Positions 35,992 to 45,196 of a DNA stretch of 64,000 nt are shown in pieces. The stretch comes from Paenibacillus validus NBRC 15382 (GTDB lineage: Bacteria; Bacillota; Bacilli; Paenibacillales; NBRC-103111), in assembly GCF_004000985.1 (NCBI RefSeq), contig NZ_BIMH01000001.1, positions 248,001-312,000 on the forward strand, given 5' to 3'. The notes beneath the pieces were generated by a model. That model searched no databases, had not been told where the DNA came from, and saw only the letters and a list, made by a program, of their open reading frames with translations. A program made the translations under genes and the position numbers. Position 1 is the stretch's first letter. Each line of letters begins with the position of its first letter.

Positions 35992-38021
35992 AGATTAACT
36001 ACCCCCATGCTCTGGATTTCCACGTTAGGCTCCAACTCGCTGTAAGACAATACCGGAATATCCTGCATCGTGCGCTCAAGCAGCTGGCGCAGGTACATGC
36101 GGATCGTCGGCGATGTCAGTACGATCGGCTGCTGCCCGGATTGGATCAGTTTGGTCACCTGATCGCTAAGCCGTTGATAGATCACTTGCGTTGAAGTCGG
36201 ATCGAGTGCCAGGTAGCTGCCTTGATCGGATTGCTGTACCGATTCGGCTATCTTTTTCTCCAGATTCGGGCCTACGGTGATCACCTTTAACGAGTCGCCG
36301 ATCGACGTGAATTGCTGGGTGATTTGCCGGGATAACGCTTGCCGCACGTATTCGGTCAAAATATCGGGGTCCTTCGTATAGGTGCCGTAATCCGCTAAAG
36401 TCTCTAATATCGTAACGAGATCCCGGATCGAAATTTTTTCACGCAGCAGCTTCACCAGTACTTTTTGAACGTCTCCTAAGGAAAGAACATTCGGGATGAG
36501 CTCGTCCACCAGTGCCGGGAAGCTTTCCTTGACATTCTCGATAAGTGCTTTCGTTTCTTGCCGTCCGAGAAGTTCGTGAGCATGCTTCTTGATGATTTCC
36601 GTTAAATGCGTCGCGACCACCGACGGCGGATCGACCACCGTGTACCCGGAAAGCTCTGCGCGTTCTTTGGTTTGTTCGTCGATCCAGAGTGCCGGAAGAC
36701 CGAAAGCCGGCTCAAGCGTATCGATCCCGGCAATCGAATCGTCATCGATGCCCGGGCTCATCGCCAAGTAATGACCGAGCAGTAAATCGCCGCGAGCGAC
36801 GATATTGCCCTTGATTTTGATGATGTATTCATTCGGCCTCAGCTGAATATTATCGCGAATCCGAATAACAGGAACGACGACCCCGAGCTCCAGCGCGCAC
36901 TGACGGCGAATGAGAATGATCCTGTCTAACAGATCGCCGCCCTGCTGCGTGTCCGCAAGCGGAATAAGGCCATACCCGAATTCGAATTCAATCGGGTCCA
37001 CATTGAGCAGCCCAATAACGCTCTCCGGACTTCGCACTTCTTCAATTTGCTGCTCTTCCTCGAGCTGCACCTCCTCCGCTTGCTTGCGGTTCACGATTTG
37101 CTGCATCCGATAAGCGGCAAAGGCAAGCAGACCCGCAATCGGAAACGTCGTCCAGAAATGGATCGGGGTAAAGAGGCCAAGCGCCGTCACCGTACCTGCC
37201 GCGATATAGAGCAGCTTCGGGTAGGAGAAAATTTGCGTTGTCAGGTCATGCGCCAGATTGCCGTCGGACGCAGCCCGGGTAACGATAATACCTGCAGCCG
37301 TCGAAATAAGCAGCGCCGGAATTTGGCTCACCAAGCCGTCGCCAATCGTCATAATCGAATATTTTTCGCCTGCTTCGGCGAAAGACATTCCTTTCATGGC
37401 GACCCCGATGATCAAACCGCCAATGATATTGATGATCAGCATGATGATGCCCGCGATCGCATCCCCTTTGACGAACTTGCTCGCCCCGTCCATCGCACCG
37501 TAAAAGTCTGCTTCGCGTGAAATTTTCTCACGGCGTTCCTTCGCTTGATGTTCGTTGATCATGCCGGCGTTCAAATCGGCGTCGATACTCATTTGTTTGC
37601 CGGGCATCGCATCCAATGTAAACCGTGCCGCAACTTCGGCAACGCGCTCGGAACCTTTGGTAATGACGATAAACTGTACGAGTACGAGAATGATAAAGAC
37701 GACGAAGCCGACAACCAGGTTGCCTGCCGCGACGAATGAACCAAAGGTTTCGACCACATTACCGGCATCGGCGTGTGCCAGGATGTTCCTGGTGGTGGAG
37801 ACGTTTAGGGCGAGCCTGAACAGGGTTGTAATGAGAAGAAGCGAAGGAAAGATTGAAAATTGCAGCGCATCGGTCGTATTCATCCCGACCAGAATAATCA
37901 TAAGCGCCAGCGTAATATTCAGGATCAACAAAAAGTCCAACAACCAAATCGGGAGCGGAACGACCATCATGAGAATGATGCCGATGATGCCGATCAATAC
38001 GACAAGGTCTCTAATTTTCAA
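35988..38021 (-). CDS. flhA: Flagellar export gate protein FlhA
   Basis: FlhA forms the nonameric ring of the flagellar type III export gate and uses proton motive force. The 677-residue protein has about eight transmembrane segments in residues 1-310, including the conserved cytoplasmic FHIPEP-family region (TLDAMPGKQMSIDADLNAG). The C-terminal cytoplasmic domain (about 345-677) binds chaperone-substrate complexes. The start is TTG, with GAGGGGG eight bases upstream. It is 49 bases after flhB and overlaps flhF. Confidence 0.97.
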   Translation of the reverse strand: MKIRDLVVLIGIIGIILMMVVPLPIWLLDFLLILNITLALMIILVGMNTTDALQFSIFPSLLLITTLFRLALNVSTTRNILAHADAGNVVETFGSFVAAGNLVVGFVVFIILVLVQFIVITKGSERVAEVAARFTLDAMPGKQMSIDADLNAGMINEHQAKERREKISREADFYGAMDGASKFVKGDAIAGIIMLIINIIGGLIIGVAMKGMSFAEAGEKYSIMTIGDGLVSQIPALLISTAAGIIVTRAASDGNLAHDLTTQIFSYPKLLYIAAGTVTALGLFTPIHFWTTFPIAGLLAFAAYRMQQIVNRKQAEEVQLEEEQQIEEVRSPESVIGLLNVDPIEFEFGYGLIPLADTQQGGDLLDRIILIRRQCALELGVVVPVIRIRDNIQLRPNEYIIKIKGNIVARGDLLLGHYLAMSPGIDDDSIAGIDTLEPAFGLPALWIDEQTKERAELSGYTVVDPPSVVATHLTEIIKKHAHELLGRQETKALIENVKESFPALVDELIPNVLSLGDVQKVLVKLLREKISIRDLVTILETLADYGTYTKDPDILTEYVRQALSRQITQQFTSIGDSLKVITVGPNLEKKIAESVQQSDQGSYLALDPTSTQVIYQRLSDQVTKLIQSGQQPIVLTSPTIRMYLRQLLERTMQDIPVLSYSELEPNVEIQSMGVVNL

Positions 38022-38070
38022 AGCCGGTGCCCCCTCTACTTAGTTTTCGTTCGCTATCTTCAGGCCAAGA

Positions 38071-39162
38071 TCACAATGCCTTGCCTTTAAGTTTGTATAC
38101 ATAGGCTAATACTTCGGCCACGGCTTGGAACATGTCGGCGGGAATCGCTTCTCCGATTTCCACCTGAGCGTACAAAGCCCGGGCGAGCGGTTTATTTTCG
38201 ATCGTAGCGACGCCATGGTCTTTGGCGACTTGTCTGATCTTGAGAGCGACGAAGTCGGTCCCTTTGGCAATGACGGTCGGAGCCTGCATCTTCGAACCGT
38301 CGTACTGGAGAGCCACGGCAAAGTGGGTAGGGTTCGTAATGATAACGTCGGCCTTGGGCACGTCCTGCATCATACGCTGCATCGCCATACGGCGCTGTTT
38401 CTCCCGAATTTTCCCTTTGATCAGCGGATCCCCTTCCGACTTCTTATACTCGTCTTTAATGTCCTGTTTGGACATTCTCAAATTCTTCTCATGCTCATAT
38501 TTCTGATACAAAAAATCGAAAATGGCCAGTATGATCAAAATGCCTCCGATTTTCACGCCAAGGTTCAACACGAGCGAAGAAGTAAAAGTCAGAATCTCCT
38601 GAAGAGGGAGATGCGCTAGCTGCATAATGTGCGCTTTCTCGCCCCATAAGACCGAATACACGACATAACCGATAATGCTCATTTTCAACATGGACTTCAG
38701 AAACTCAACGACCGACCTCATCGAAAACATTCGTTTCGCGCCTTCAAGAGGGTTCATTTTGCTGAATTTCATCATCAGCGGATCGCCCGTGAGGAGGAAG
38801 CCGAATTGCAAATAGTTGCCGAGCACGGCTATGACGACCGCGATTACGAAAATCGGGCTTAATATCAGCAGCATCTGCAGCGCCAGCTGCTCGTATAACA
38901 CCATCATATTGGGCGATGTGAGGTCGACCAGCAGGAAGTCCGTATAGATCGATCGGAAAACGCCGACCAGATGTCCTTTCATGAACCCGCCGAACAAGTA
39001 AAACGCCAGGAAGGAAAAAAACAAGATAAAGGCAGCGGGCAGTTCCATACTTTTGGCCACTTGTCCTTGTTTTCTTGCATCTTGTTTCTTCTTGGGCGTC
39101 GCGTCTTCCGTCTTTTCCCCGGCAAACAGCTGCAGGTCGAGTTGTAAACGAAGTGCCGCCAC
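38071..39162 (-). CDS. flhB: Flagellar export switch protein FlhB
   Basis: FlhB switches export specificity from rod/hook to filament after autocleavage. The 363-residue protein has four transmembrane segments and a C-terminal cytoplasmic domain with the self-cleaving NPTH (279-282 counted from the longer ATG frame) in VIITNPTHFAVALQYD. The N-terminal KTEDATPKKKQDARKQGQ is typical. The frame begins with an ATG at 39168, but AAGGGGGG abuts it directly; a GTG at 39162 has correct spacing and is preferred. Confidence 0.95.
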   Translation of the reverse strand: MAALRLQLDLQLFAGEKTEDATPKKKQDARKQGQVAKSMELPAAFILFFSFLAFYLFGGFMKGHLVGVFRSIYTDFLLVDLTSPNMMVLYEQLALQMLLILSPIFVIAVVIAVLGNYLQFGFLLTGDPLMMKFSKMNPLEGAKRMFSMRSVVEFLKSMLKMSIIGYVVYSVLWGEKAHIMQLAHLPLQEILTFTSSLVLNLGVKIGGILIILAIFDFLYQKYEHEKNLRMSKQDIKDEYKKSEGDPLIKGKIREKQRRMAMQRMMQDVPKADVIITNPTHFAVALQYDGSKMQAPTVIAKGTDFVALKIRQVAKDHGVATIENKPLARALYAQVEIGEAIPADMFQAVAEVLAYVYKLKGKAL

Positions 39163-39174
39163 GTCCATCCCCCC

Positions 39175-39954
39175 TTAGGTTTGAAACAATCCGAAGTAGC
39201 TCTTGATCGATTCCATCATTTTGGCGAAAATATTGCTGAACAGAGACTCGTAACCAGGAAATAATAAAACCAACATAATAAGGCCGAGCAACAGCTTGAC
39301 CGGAAGCCCGATCACAAAAATATTGAATTGCGGCGCGACCCTCGCCAGAAGCCCGAGACCGACGTCCGTCAAAAACATCGCAACGATAAGCGGTGCGGCC
39401 ATTTGGAAACTTAACGCAAATACGCTTGAGAATGACTTCAACATAAAGTCTGAAATTTGCCCGCCATAAAACTTGGCGAACGTCTCGTTGTTTAACGGGA
39501 TCCATTCATAGCTTCGCATGATGGCTTCGAGCAAATAATGATGACCGTTTAGCGACAGAAACAGCATCGAGGCGACCATAAATTTCAGGTTGCCGATCAC
39601 CGGGCTTTGCGTTCCCGTCATCGGATCGATGACGTTCGCAATACCGAACCCGATTTGAATGTCAATGAACGATCCTGCAATTTGCACGATTGTGAAAAAC
39701 ATATAGGCGACAAAGCCCAAGCATAAGCCGACCAATATTTCCCGTATAATCAGCAGCACGTACATCGAATCCATAGCAACCGGCGATTGGGTGCCGGCCC
39801 CGACAAAAGCGATAAACGCTACGAAAACCGAGATCCCGATTTTAAACTGCGCAGGCACATTTCGACCCGAAAAAATAGGCGCGACCACAAAAAACGAAGT
39901 AATTCGACAAAAAAACAGCAGAAATCCAGGGAGATACTGTACGAACCAAGCCAT
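39175..39954 (-). CDS. fliR: Flagellar export gate protein FliR
   Basis: FliR is part of the FliPQR core of the export gate. The 259-residue protein has about six hydrophobic segments, the SGRNVPAQFKIGIS loop, GFVAYMFFTIVQIAGSFIDI and QIGFGIANVIDPMTGTQSPV, and the LLARVAPQFNIFVIGLPVK block, all family marks. It lies 10 bases after fliQ, and its stop codon lies within the Shine-Dalgarno of flhB. In some Clostridia fliR and flhB are fused; here they are separate. Confidence 0.96.
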   Translation of the reverse strand: MAWFVQYLPGFLLFFCRITSFFVVAPIFSGRNVPAQFKIGISVFVAFIAFVGAGTQSPVAMDSMYVLLIIREILVGLCLGFVAYMFFTIVQIAGSFIDIQIGFGIANVIDPMTGTQSPVIGNLKFMVASMLFLSLNGHHYLLEAIMRSYEWIPLNNETFAKFYGGQISDFMLKSFSSVFALSFQMAAPLIVAMFLTDVGLGLLARVAPQFNIFVIGLPVKLLLGLIMLVLLFPGYESLFSNIFAKMMESIKSYFGLFQT

Positions 39955-39964
39955 CTACATGTAC

Positions 39965-40234
39965 CTACCCGACGAATTTGTAAAGATTGTTCATAAGATT
40001 ATAAGTAAAATCGACGAGCGTATTTAGAATCCAGGGTCCGAAAATCAGAATCGAGACGAGCACCATCACGATTTTCGGTACAAAAGCCAGCGTAGCCTCT
40101 TGAATTTGAGTCGTTGCCTGAAAAACGCTGATAATCAAGCCGATGACAAGAGCGACCACCATCATCGGAGCGCTGGCCTTTAACGTTGTATAAACCGCTT
40201 CGCCGGCCAACCCGATAATAAACTCCGAGCTCAA
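39965..40234 (-). CDS. fliQ: Flagellar export gate protein FliQ
   Basis: FliQ is a two-helix-hairpin membrane component of the FliPQR gate. The 89-residue protein has two transmembrane segments (about 17-38 and 50-75), with QATTQIQEATLAFVPKIV between them, as in all FliQ/SctS proteins. The start codon is TTG at 40234, with GGAGG eight bases upstream. It is 27 bases after fliP. Confidence 0.95.
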   Translation of the reverse strand: MSSEFIIGLAGEAVYTTLKASAPMMVVALVIGLIISVFQATTQIQEATLAFVPKIVMVLVSILIFGPWILNTLVDFTYNLMNNLYKFVG

Positions 40235-40261
40235 AGCAAGTCCCTCCTTTTCGGGTCCCGA

Positions 40262-41023
40262 TTACGAATTGAAACTGAGCAGCAGCGAGCGCACGACCAA
40301 ATACCAACCGTCAACCAGGATGAACAGCAGTATTTTAAAAGGCAGCGATATCATGACCGGGGGAAGCATCATCATCCCCATCGCCATCAAGGTGCTCGCG
40401 ACAACCATGTCGATGACTAGAAACGGAATGAATACCATAAAGCCCATTTGAAACGCCGTCTTCAGCTCACTAATCGCATAGGCCGGAACGAGCGCGGTCA
40501 GCGGCGTATCTTCCACGCCGCTCGGAGGCGCGGCTTTGGTATAGTCGAGAAACAGCTTCAAATCTTTCTGGCGCGTATGCTGAAACATAAATTGCTTCAT
40601 CGTAATCGACGCTTTATCCAATGCGGCGGTTTGCGTAATTTCCCCCTTCATATAAGGCTGGAAAGCCGTCTCGTTTATTTCACCTAACGTCGGCGCCATA
40701 ATAAAGAAGGTTAGAAACATCGCCAATCCGATCAGTACTTGATTCGGCGGCATTTGCATCGTACCCAGGGACGTTCGGACGAAACCGAGCACAATGATAA
40801 TCCGGGTGAAACTTGTCATCATGACGAGGATGGCAGGCGCAAGACTAAGAATCGTAATCAGGAGTATGATCGTAACGGTACCCGACGCATTGTCCGGACT
40901 GTTCGCTGTCCCGATATCGATATTAATACCCGGAATCGGATCCGCCGCGAACGCTTGGCCGGAAACCGAGCAGAGCATTCCGGCAAGCAGAAGCAGCGGT
41001 AATAATTTGATGAGCTTTTTCAT
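40262..41023 (-). CDS. fliP: Flagellar export gate protein FliP
   Basis: FliP is the main subunit of the export pore. The 253-residue protein has a cleavable-type signal peptide (KKLIKLLPLLLLAGMLCS...AFA), then four hydrophobic segments. It carries ILVMMTSFTRIIIVLGFVRTSLGTMQ, PPNQVLIGLAMFLTFF and the MGMMMLPPVMISLPFKILLF signature. Its start overlaps the fliO stop by ATGA. FliO is needed for FliP stability, so the coupling makes sense. Confidence 0.97.
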   Translation of the reverse strand: MKKLIKLLPLLLLAGMLCSVSGQAFAADPIPGINIDIGTANSPDNASGTVTIILLITILSLAPAILVMMTSFTRIIIVLGFVRTSLGTMQMPPNQVLIGLAMFLTFFIMAPTLGEINETAFQPYMKGEITQTAALDKASITMKQFMFQHTRQKDLKLFLDYTKAAPPSGVEDTPLTALVPAYAISELKTAFQMGFMVFIPFLVIDMVVASTLMAMGMMMLPPVMISLPFKILLFILVDGWYLVVRSLLLSFNS

Positions 41024-41655
41024 GGTTTATCATTCAACCGATCTGAATTATTGTCTTGCTGGAGCAGCTCCTCCATCATCTTCTTACGGTCCGTCATCTT
41101 GGTCTGGAACACGTGCTGGAACGAGGTTGCTTCAATGTCAAGCTCTTCCTCCACCTCTGGCTTCTGTCTCAGCTTTTTGAGCCAGCCGCCAAACGATTCG
41201 AACGCCGGCGCCGTCATAGCCGGACCCGCAGTCATCATGTCGCGAATGAGCGCGACCTCCGCTTCGTCTTCAATCTTCTCGAGCAGTTGGATGTTCTCGC
41301 CAACCCCCACGATATAGAGCGACTTCCCGATCTCAACGACTTGGATCGATTTGTTTTGTCCGAGAGGCAAACCGCCAAGCGACCGAATGGATCTTCCTGT
41401 GAAGTACTTATTTTTTTGAGCAATGATCTTCATAATCACAAAGAAGATGACGATAATGAGAATAAGAAAAAAAATGACTTTGACAATCATCCCGAGCGTG
41501 TCTCCGGCTGAATAGATGTTGTCCGGTGAGTCAAAAGGACTCGAACCGGGCGCATCGGTCCCCGTTTCCCCGAAACAAACAGCAGCTAACCACGCCGCTG
41601 TTTGCATCCATAGAACGAGAACGGCTAGCAACGTCTTGGTTGCGAGTCTCTTCAA
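41020..41655 (-). CDS. fliO: Flagellar biosynthesis protein FliO (FliZ)
   Basis: FliO assists assembly of the FliP ring. The 211-residue protein has an N-terminal signal-like hydrophobic stretch (about 5-28), a periplasmic-side loop of about 25 residues, and a second membrane segment (about 53-78). A cytoplasmic beta-rich domain then shows GGLPLGQNKSIQVVEIGKSLYIVGV (about 92-120). The C-terminal 90-residue extension is charged and unlike short E. coli FliO but usual in Bacillales. It lies between cheY and fliP. Confidence 0.9.
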   Translation of the reverse strand: MKRLATKTLLAVLVLWMQTAAWLAAVCFGETGTDAPGSSPFDSPDNIYSAGDTLGMIVKVIFFLILIIVIFFVIMKIIAQKNKYFTGRSIRSLGGLPLGQNKSIQVVEIGKSLYIVGVGENIQLLEKIEDEAEVALIRDMMTAGPAMTAPAFESFGGWLKKLRQKPEVEEELDIEATSFQHVFQTKMTDRKKMMEELLQQDNNSDRLNDKP

Positions 41656-41690
41656 GTGCTCACATTCCCTTCAATTCGTGAAGTTTCGGG

Positions 41691-42053
41691 TTACCCCAAC
41701 GTTTTCTTAATGGCTTCGATAACGCGATCCGCTTGAAACGGCTTCACGATAAAGTCCTTGGCACCGGCTTGAATCGCATCGATAACCATCGCCTGCTGCC
41801 CCATCGCGGAACACATGATGACCTTGGCGTTGGCATCGATTTTTTTAATTTCTTTCAACGCTTGGATACCGTCCATCTCAGGCATCGTAATGTCCATCGT
41901 GATTAGATCGGGACGCAGCTCTTTGTATTTCTCGATCGCTTGTGCGCCATCGTTCGCTTCACCGCAAACCTCGTAACCGTTTTTGGACAAAATATCGCGG
42001 ATCATCATTCTCATAAATGCTGCATCGTCTACAATCAGAATTCGGTTTGCCAT
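41691..42053 (-). CDS. cheY: Chemotaxis response regulator CheY
   Basis: Phospho-CheY binds FliM and the switch to set rotation direction; in B. subtilis it promotes counterclockwise runs. The 120-residue protein is a lone receiver domain with Asp9 and Asp10 in LIVDDAAFMR, the phospho-acceptor Asp54 in ITMDITMPEMDG, a switch serine in IMCSAMG and Lys104 in FIVKPF. It sits between fliY and fliO, as in B. subtilis. FliY, CheC and CheD together form the Bacillus-type adaptation set. Confidence 0.97.
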   Translation of the reverse strand: MANRILIVDDAAFMRMMIRDILSKNGYEVCGEANDGAQAIEKYKELRPDLITMDITMPEMDGIQALKEIKKIDANAKVIMCSAMGQQAMVIDAIQAGAKDFIVKPFQADRVIEAIKKTLG

Positions 42054-42083
42054 GGGTATACAGTCCTCCTAGAGCGCTATGGT

Positions 42084-43388
42084 TTAGTATTGTTGCAGTT
42101 TTTGAATCCGGTCCCACTGATTTACGATATCCGTGACACGAACACCGAAATTTTCATCGATAACGACGACTTCGCCTTTTGCAATAAGCTTGTTATTGAC
42201 GAGAATATCAACCGGCTCTCCTGCGAGTTTATCAAGTTCGATAATCGACCCTTGCGAAAGCTCCAAAATGTCCTTGATCACCTTATGCGTGCGACCGAGT
42301 TCCACCGTTACTTTCAATGGTATGTCCAAGAGCAAGTTCAAGTTCGTATCTTCGGCAGGCGACAGCTGCGGCGGCGTGAAATTCGAGAACTGCGCAGGCT
42401 GAACATTGACGTTACGCCCTGTCGGCATCCCGTAAGCGGCAGGCTGCGGCGCATAGCCCGGCGGCTGCATCATCGGGGGCTGTTGATACATCGGCGCTTG
42501 CTGGTACATCGGCTGCTGCATCGGCGGTTCTTGATACATCGGCGCTTGCTGGTACATCGGTTGCTGAACCTGCGGCTGCTGGTATGCATCATTCGAAGGC
42601 GCCGCAGGAGGCGGCGTAAGCGTGTCCTGCGCCATCGAGCCCGGAGCAGGCGGAGCCGACGGCGGCGGAGCGGCCGTTTCCTGCATGTCTCCGCCGCCCA
42701 TCAGGGTGGAGACCATCTCCCGCGCGAACGCGACGGGCAGCAGCTGCATGATCGTGGAGTCGATCAAGTCGCCAATCGTCAAGCGGAATGAAACCTTGAT
42801 AAAGACGTCTACTTGCGGAATCGATGAAGGTTCGCCGCCCTCTGCCAAATCCAAGATATCGATCCCCGGCGGCGAAATGTTGACGAATCGGTTAAATATC
42901 GTCGACATTGAAGTAGCGGATGACCCCATCATTTGGTTCATCGCTTCTTGTACGGCACTGATATGAATTTCAGACAATTCCATATTTTGCCCCGTACCGT
43001 CTCCGCCCATCATCAAATCGGCAATCACTTGCGCATCGCGCGTCTTGATGACCAACAGGTTGATGCCGTCAAATCCGTCAACATAGTTAACGTGGACAGC
43101 GACATGCGGCTTAGGAAACTCTTCGACCAAGTCGGCTCGGGCAATCACAGAAACTTTTGGCGTGGTGATATCGACTTTCTTACCGAGCAAGGTCGATAAG
43201 GCTGTCGCGGCGCTGCCGAATGTGATATTGCCGATCTCGCCTAAAGCATCTTGTTCCAGCGACGATAAGTAGTCTTCTACTCTTGGACTCGAGCCGCTCG
43301 AAAAACCACCGCTTGACTCGCTTTCGGAAGACTGTCTCAGCAAGGCGTCGATCTCTTCTTGAGACAAATAATCCTTATTATTCGTCAT
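42084..43388 (-). CDS. fliY: Flagellar switch/CheY-P phosphatase FliY
   Basis: FliY replaces FliN in the C-ring of Gram-positives and also dephosphorylates CheY-P. The 434-residue protein has an N-terminal CheY-P-binding peptide (LSQEEIDALLRQ, residues 8-19) and a CheC-like domain (about 40-225) with two phosphatase helices (EIGNITFGSAATAL near 51, and AVQEAMNQMMGSSATS near 145). A Pro/Gln/Met/Tyr-rich linker (237-340) precedes the FliN domain (345-430). It overlaps fliM by 11 bases. The linker carries tandem MYQQAP-type repeats. Confidence 0.96.
   Translation of the reverse strand: MTNNKDYLSQEEIDALLRQSSESESSGGFSSGSSPRVEDYLSSLEQDALGEIGNITFGSAATALSTLLGKKVDITTPKVSVIARADLVEEFPKPHVAVHVNYVDGFDGINLLVIKTRDAQVIADLMMGGDGTGQNMELSEIHISAVQEAMNQMMGSSATSMSTIFNRFVNISPPGIDILDLAEGGEPSSIPQVDVFIKVSFRLTIGDLIDSTIMQLLPVAFAREMVSTLMGGGDMQETAAPPPSAPPAPGSMAQDTLTPPPAAPSNDAYQQPQVQQPMYQQAPMYQEPPMQQPMYQQAPMYQQPPMMQPPGYAPQPAAYGMPTGRNVNVQPAQFSNFTPPQLSPAEDTNLNLLLDIPLKVTVELGRTHKVIKDILELSQGSIIELDKLAGEPVDILVNNKLIAKGEVVVIDENFGVRVTDIVNQWDRIQKLQQY
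42459..42587 (-). repeat. MYQQAPMYQ-type coding repeats in the fliY linker
   Basis: Near-tandem units coding QQPMYQQAPMYQEPPM and QQPMYQQAPMYQQPPM repeat at DNA and protein level within the linker of FliY (about residues 268-310). They give a flexible Met/Tyr/Pro-rich tether between the phosphatase and FliN domains and could vary in number by slippage. Confidence 0.8.
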
Positions 43389-44376
43389 TCTCTTCTACTC
43401 CTTCACTGACAATCTCACTGATTTGTATAGCCAGCTTACCGCGGGTCGTACCCGGACTGCCATAAAACTTCAACCTTTCCCCTATCCGTATATGCAGCGG
43501 CTCATTTACCGATTTGTTCAACGTAATGACGTCGCCTGCATTTAGGCTGAGAAACTCGCGTACGGATATTTGGGAAGCGCCCAGCTCTGCGATAATCGGC
43601 AGCTTTGCCTTATGAAGCCGATTCTGCAAAGCCGTCTGCTCTTCCGGGGCACTCGTCTTCTTCTGGGACACAAACCAGTGATGAACCGACAATCTCGGCA
43701 TAATCGGCTCAATGACGACGTGTGGAATACATAAGTTGATCATCCCCGTCGTATCCCCGATCTTGGTGCTTAACGAAATTAAGGCAATCGTTTCGTTAGG
43801 CGAGACGATCTGCATAAATTGCGGATTTGTCTCCAAAGCTTCCAGCCTTGGGGACAAATCAATGACCGTCTTCCACGCTTCCTGCAAACTTTCAAACGCT
43901 CTGCTGAAAATCCGCTCCATGACGATCGTTTCGATCTCGGTTAAAGCGTTAATTTTGGTTGGCGAGGTACCCGATCCTCCCAGCAAACGATCGAGCATGG
44001 CAAAAGCCACGTTCGGATGCACCTCGAGCACCATTCTTCCTTCCAGAGGCTCCGCTTCGAAAATGTTCAGGATGGTCATTTTTGGAATGGACCGTATGAA
44101 TTCATCATAAGGCAGCTGCTCGACCTGGACAACATTTATTTGTACAAAGGTCCGGAGCTGTGCGGAAAAATAAGTCGTTAAATAACGGGCAAAGTTTTCG
44201 TGAATTCGAGTTAAGCTGCGAATGTGGTCCTTGGAAAACCGCACTGCGCGTTTGAAATCATAGGCTCGAACTTTTTTCTGAGTTTCTTCCTTTTTAAGTT
44301 CTTCCGCATCCATTTCACCGGATGAGAGCGCCGCTAGCAGGGCGTCTATCTCATTCTGCGAAAGCACATCTACCAT
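43378..44376 (-). CDS. fliM: Flagellar motor switch protein FliM
   Basis: FliM is the middle C-ring protein that binds CheY-P. The 332-residue protein starts MVDVLSQNEIDALLAAL, the CheY-P-binding segment. A CheC-like middle domain has LDRLLGGSG and ETIVMERIFSRAFESLQEAW. The C-terminal FliN-like domain is ELGASQISVREFLSLNAGDVI. The frame reaches a GTG at 44385, but that codon lies inside the GGAGGTGA Shine-Dalgarno, so the ATG at 44376 (spacing eight) is the start. It overlaps fliY. Confidence 0.97.
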   Translation of the reverse strand: MVDVLSQNEIDALLAALSSGEMDAEELKKEETQKKVRAYDFKRAVRFSKDHIRSLTRIHENFARYLTTYFSAQLRTFVQINVVQVEQLPYDEFIRSIPKMTILNIFEAEPLEGRMVLEVHPNVAFAMLDRLLGGSGTSPTKINALTEIETIVMERIFSRAFESLQEAWKTVIDLSPRLEALETNPQFMQIVSPNETIALISLSTKIGDTTGMINLCIPHVVIEPIMPRLSVHHWFVSQKKTSAPEEQTALQNRLHKAKLPIIAELGASQISVREFLSLNAGDVITLNKSVNEPLHIRIGERLKFYGSPGTTRGKLAIQISEIVSEGVEENDE

Positions 44377-44418
44377 CTGCGTCACCTCCCGCTTGCTTAT
44401 TCGCGAATATCCCTCAAT

Positions 44419-44907
44419 CTATTGGAGAACGATATCGGTAATAAGGATTTGATTCAATTTACCTTCGTGAAGCAGTTCATTCATTCTATTCATAAGGGCT
44501 GAAGTGAGATTGTCAAAGCCTTTTTTGCCCGAAACTTGTTCCGGCGTCATATCGGCCAACGTTTCAATTACGATTGCTTTCATCCGGCTTTGCTGGAAAT
44601 CAAACTCTTCTTTAGCCTTCTTGTTTTCAAGTTCAAAGGCAAAGCTTACTTTCACGAACTTCGCGCTTGCCCCGCTCGCCGTGGCCAGGTTTGTCAGAAC
44701 GTCTTTCATTTCGACCGTATTTTCTTTCACTTGTACCGGTGTTAATTTTTTACCGGATTTTACTTCCCGTACCAATTGCTGCGCTTGGTCTTGGGGATCG
44801 GAACTGGATTTATCCATGTAATTCCAGAGAACGAACGCTGCAGTTAAAATTAAAGTTATCGCAATAAGTATAGCTACGACCATGATAAAAATTTTACTTT
44901 TAAACAA
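44419..44907 (-). CDS. fliL: Flagellar basal-body-associated protein FliL
   Basis: FliL surrounds stator units at the flagellar motor and supports torque. The 162-residue protein has one N-terminal transmembrane segment (about 8-30) followed by an extracellular FliL domain with TNLATASGASAKFVKVSFAF, and ends in LNQILITDIVLQ. The start codon is TTG at 44907, with GGAGGGG seven bases upstream. It follows swrD with one base between stop and start. Confidence 0.93.
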   Translation of the reverse strand: MFKSKIFIMVVAILIAITLILTAAFVLWNYMDKSSSDPQDQAQQLVREVKSGKKLTPVQVKENTVEMKDVLTNLATASGASAKFVKVSFAFELENKKAKEEFDFQQSRMKAIVIETLADMTPEQVSGKKGFDNLTSALMNRMNELLHEGKLNQILITDIVLQ

Positions 44908-44908
44908 C

Positions 44909-45130
44909 TTACGACCCCTCCGAATTCAGGCTCTTTATCGTTCCGCCGATGAGACCTACGGTCTGCAAAAAGCGCTGTACCATGGCGACAACTTCCGGCA
45001 CCGGTTCGAGCACCATTATTTTTTTTCCGGTCACCAAAGTAATCATAGTATCCGGAGTCTCTTCAATCGTCTCAATCAGTAAGGCATTAACCATGATCGG
45101 TTTGCCGTTAAGCCGGGTGAGCGTTACCAT
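44909..45130 (-). CDS. swrD: Flagellar FlbD/SwrD-family protein
   Basis: SwrD (YlzI) raises flagellar torque in B. subtilis by enhancing stator function. The 73-residue protein has the FlbD-family pattern MVTLTRLNGKPIMVNALLIE, ETPDTMITLVTGKKIMV and a C-terminal helix VPEVVAMVQRFLQTVG. An ATG with GGAGG eight bases upstream sets the start. It lies between flgE and fliL, the same place as in B. subtilis. Confidence 0.9.
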   Translation of the reverse strand: MVTLTRLNGKPIMVNALLIETIEETPDTMITLVTGKKIMVLEPVPEVVAMVQRFLQTVGLIGGTIKSLNSEGS

Positions 45131-45196
45131 CGGCTACCTCCGCTTGGGATAGGATCGGGGGAGACCGGCTCCCCCGTTTACTGATACTGAACGTTA

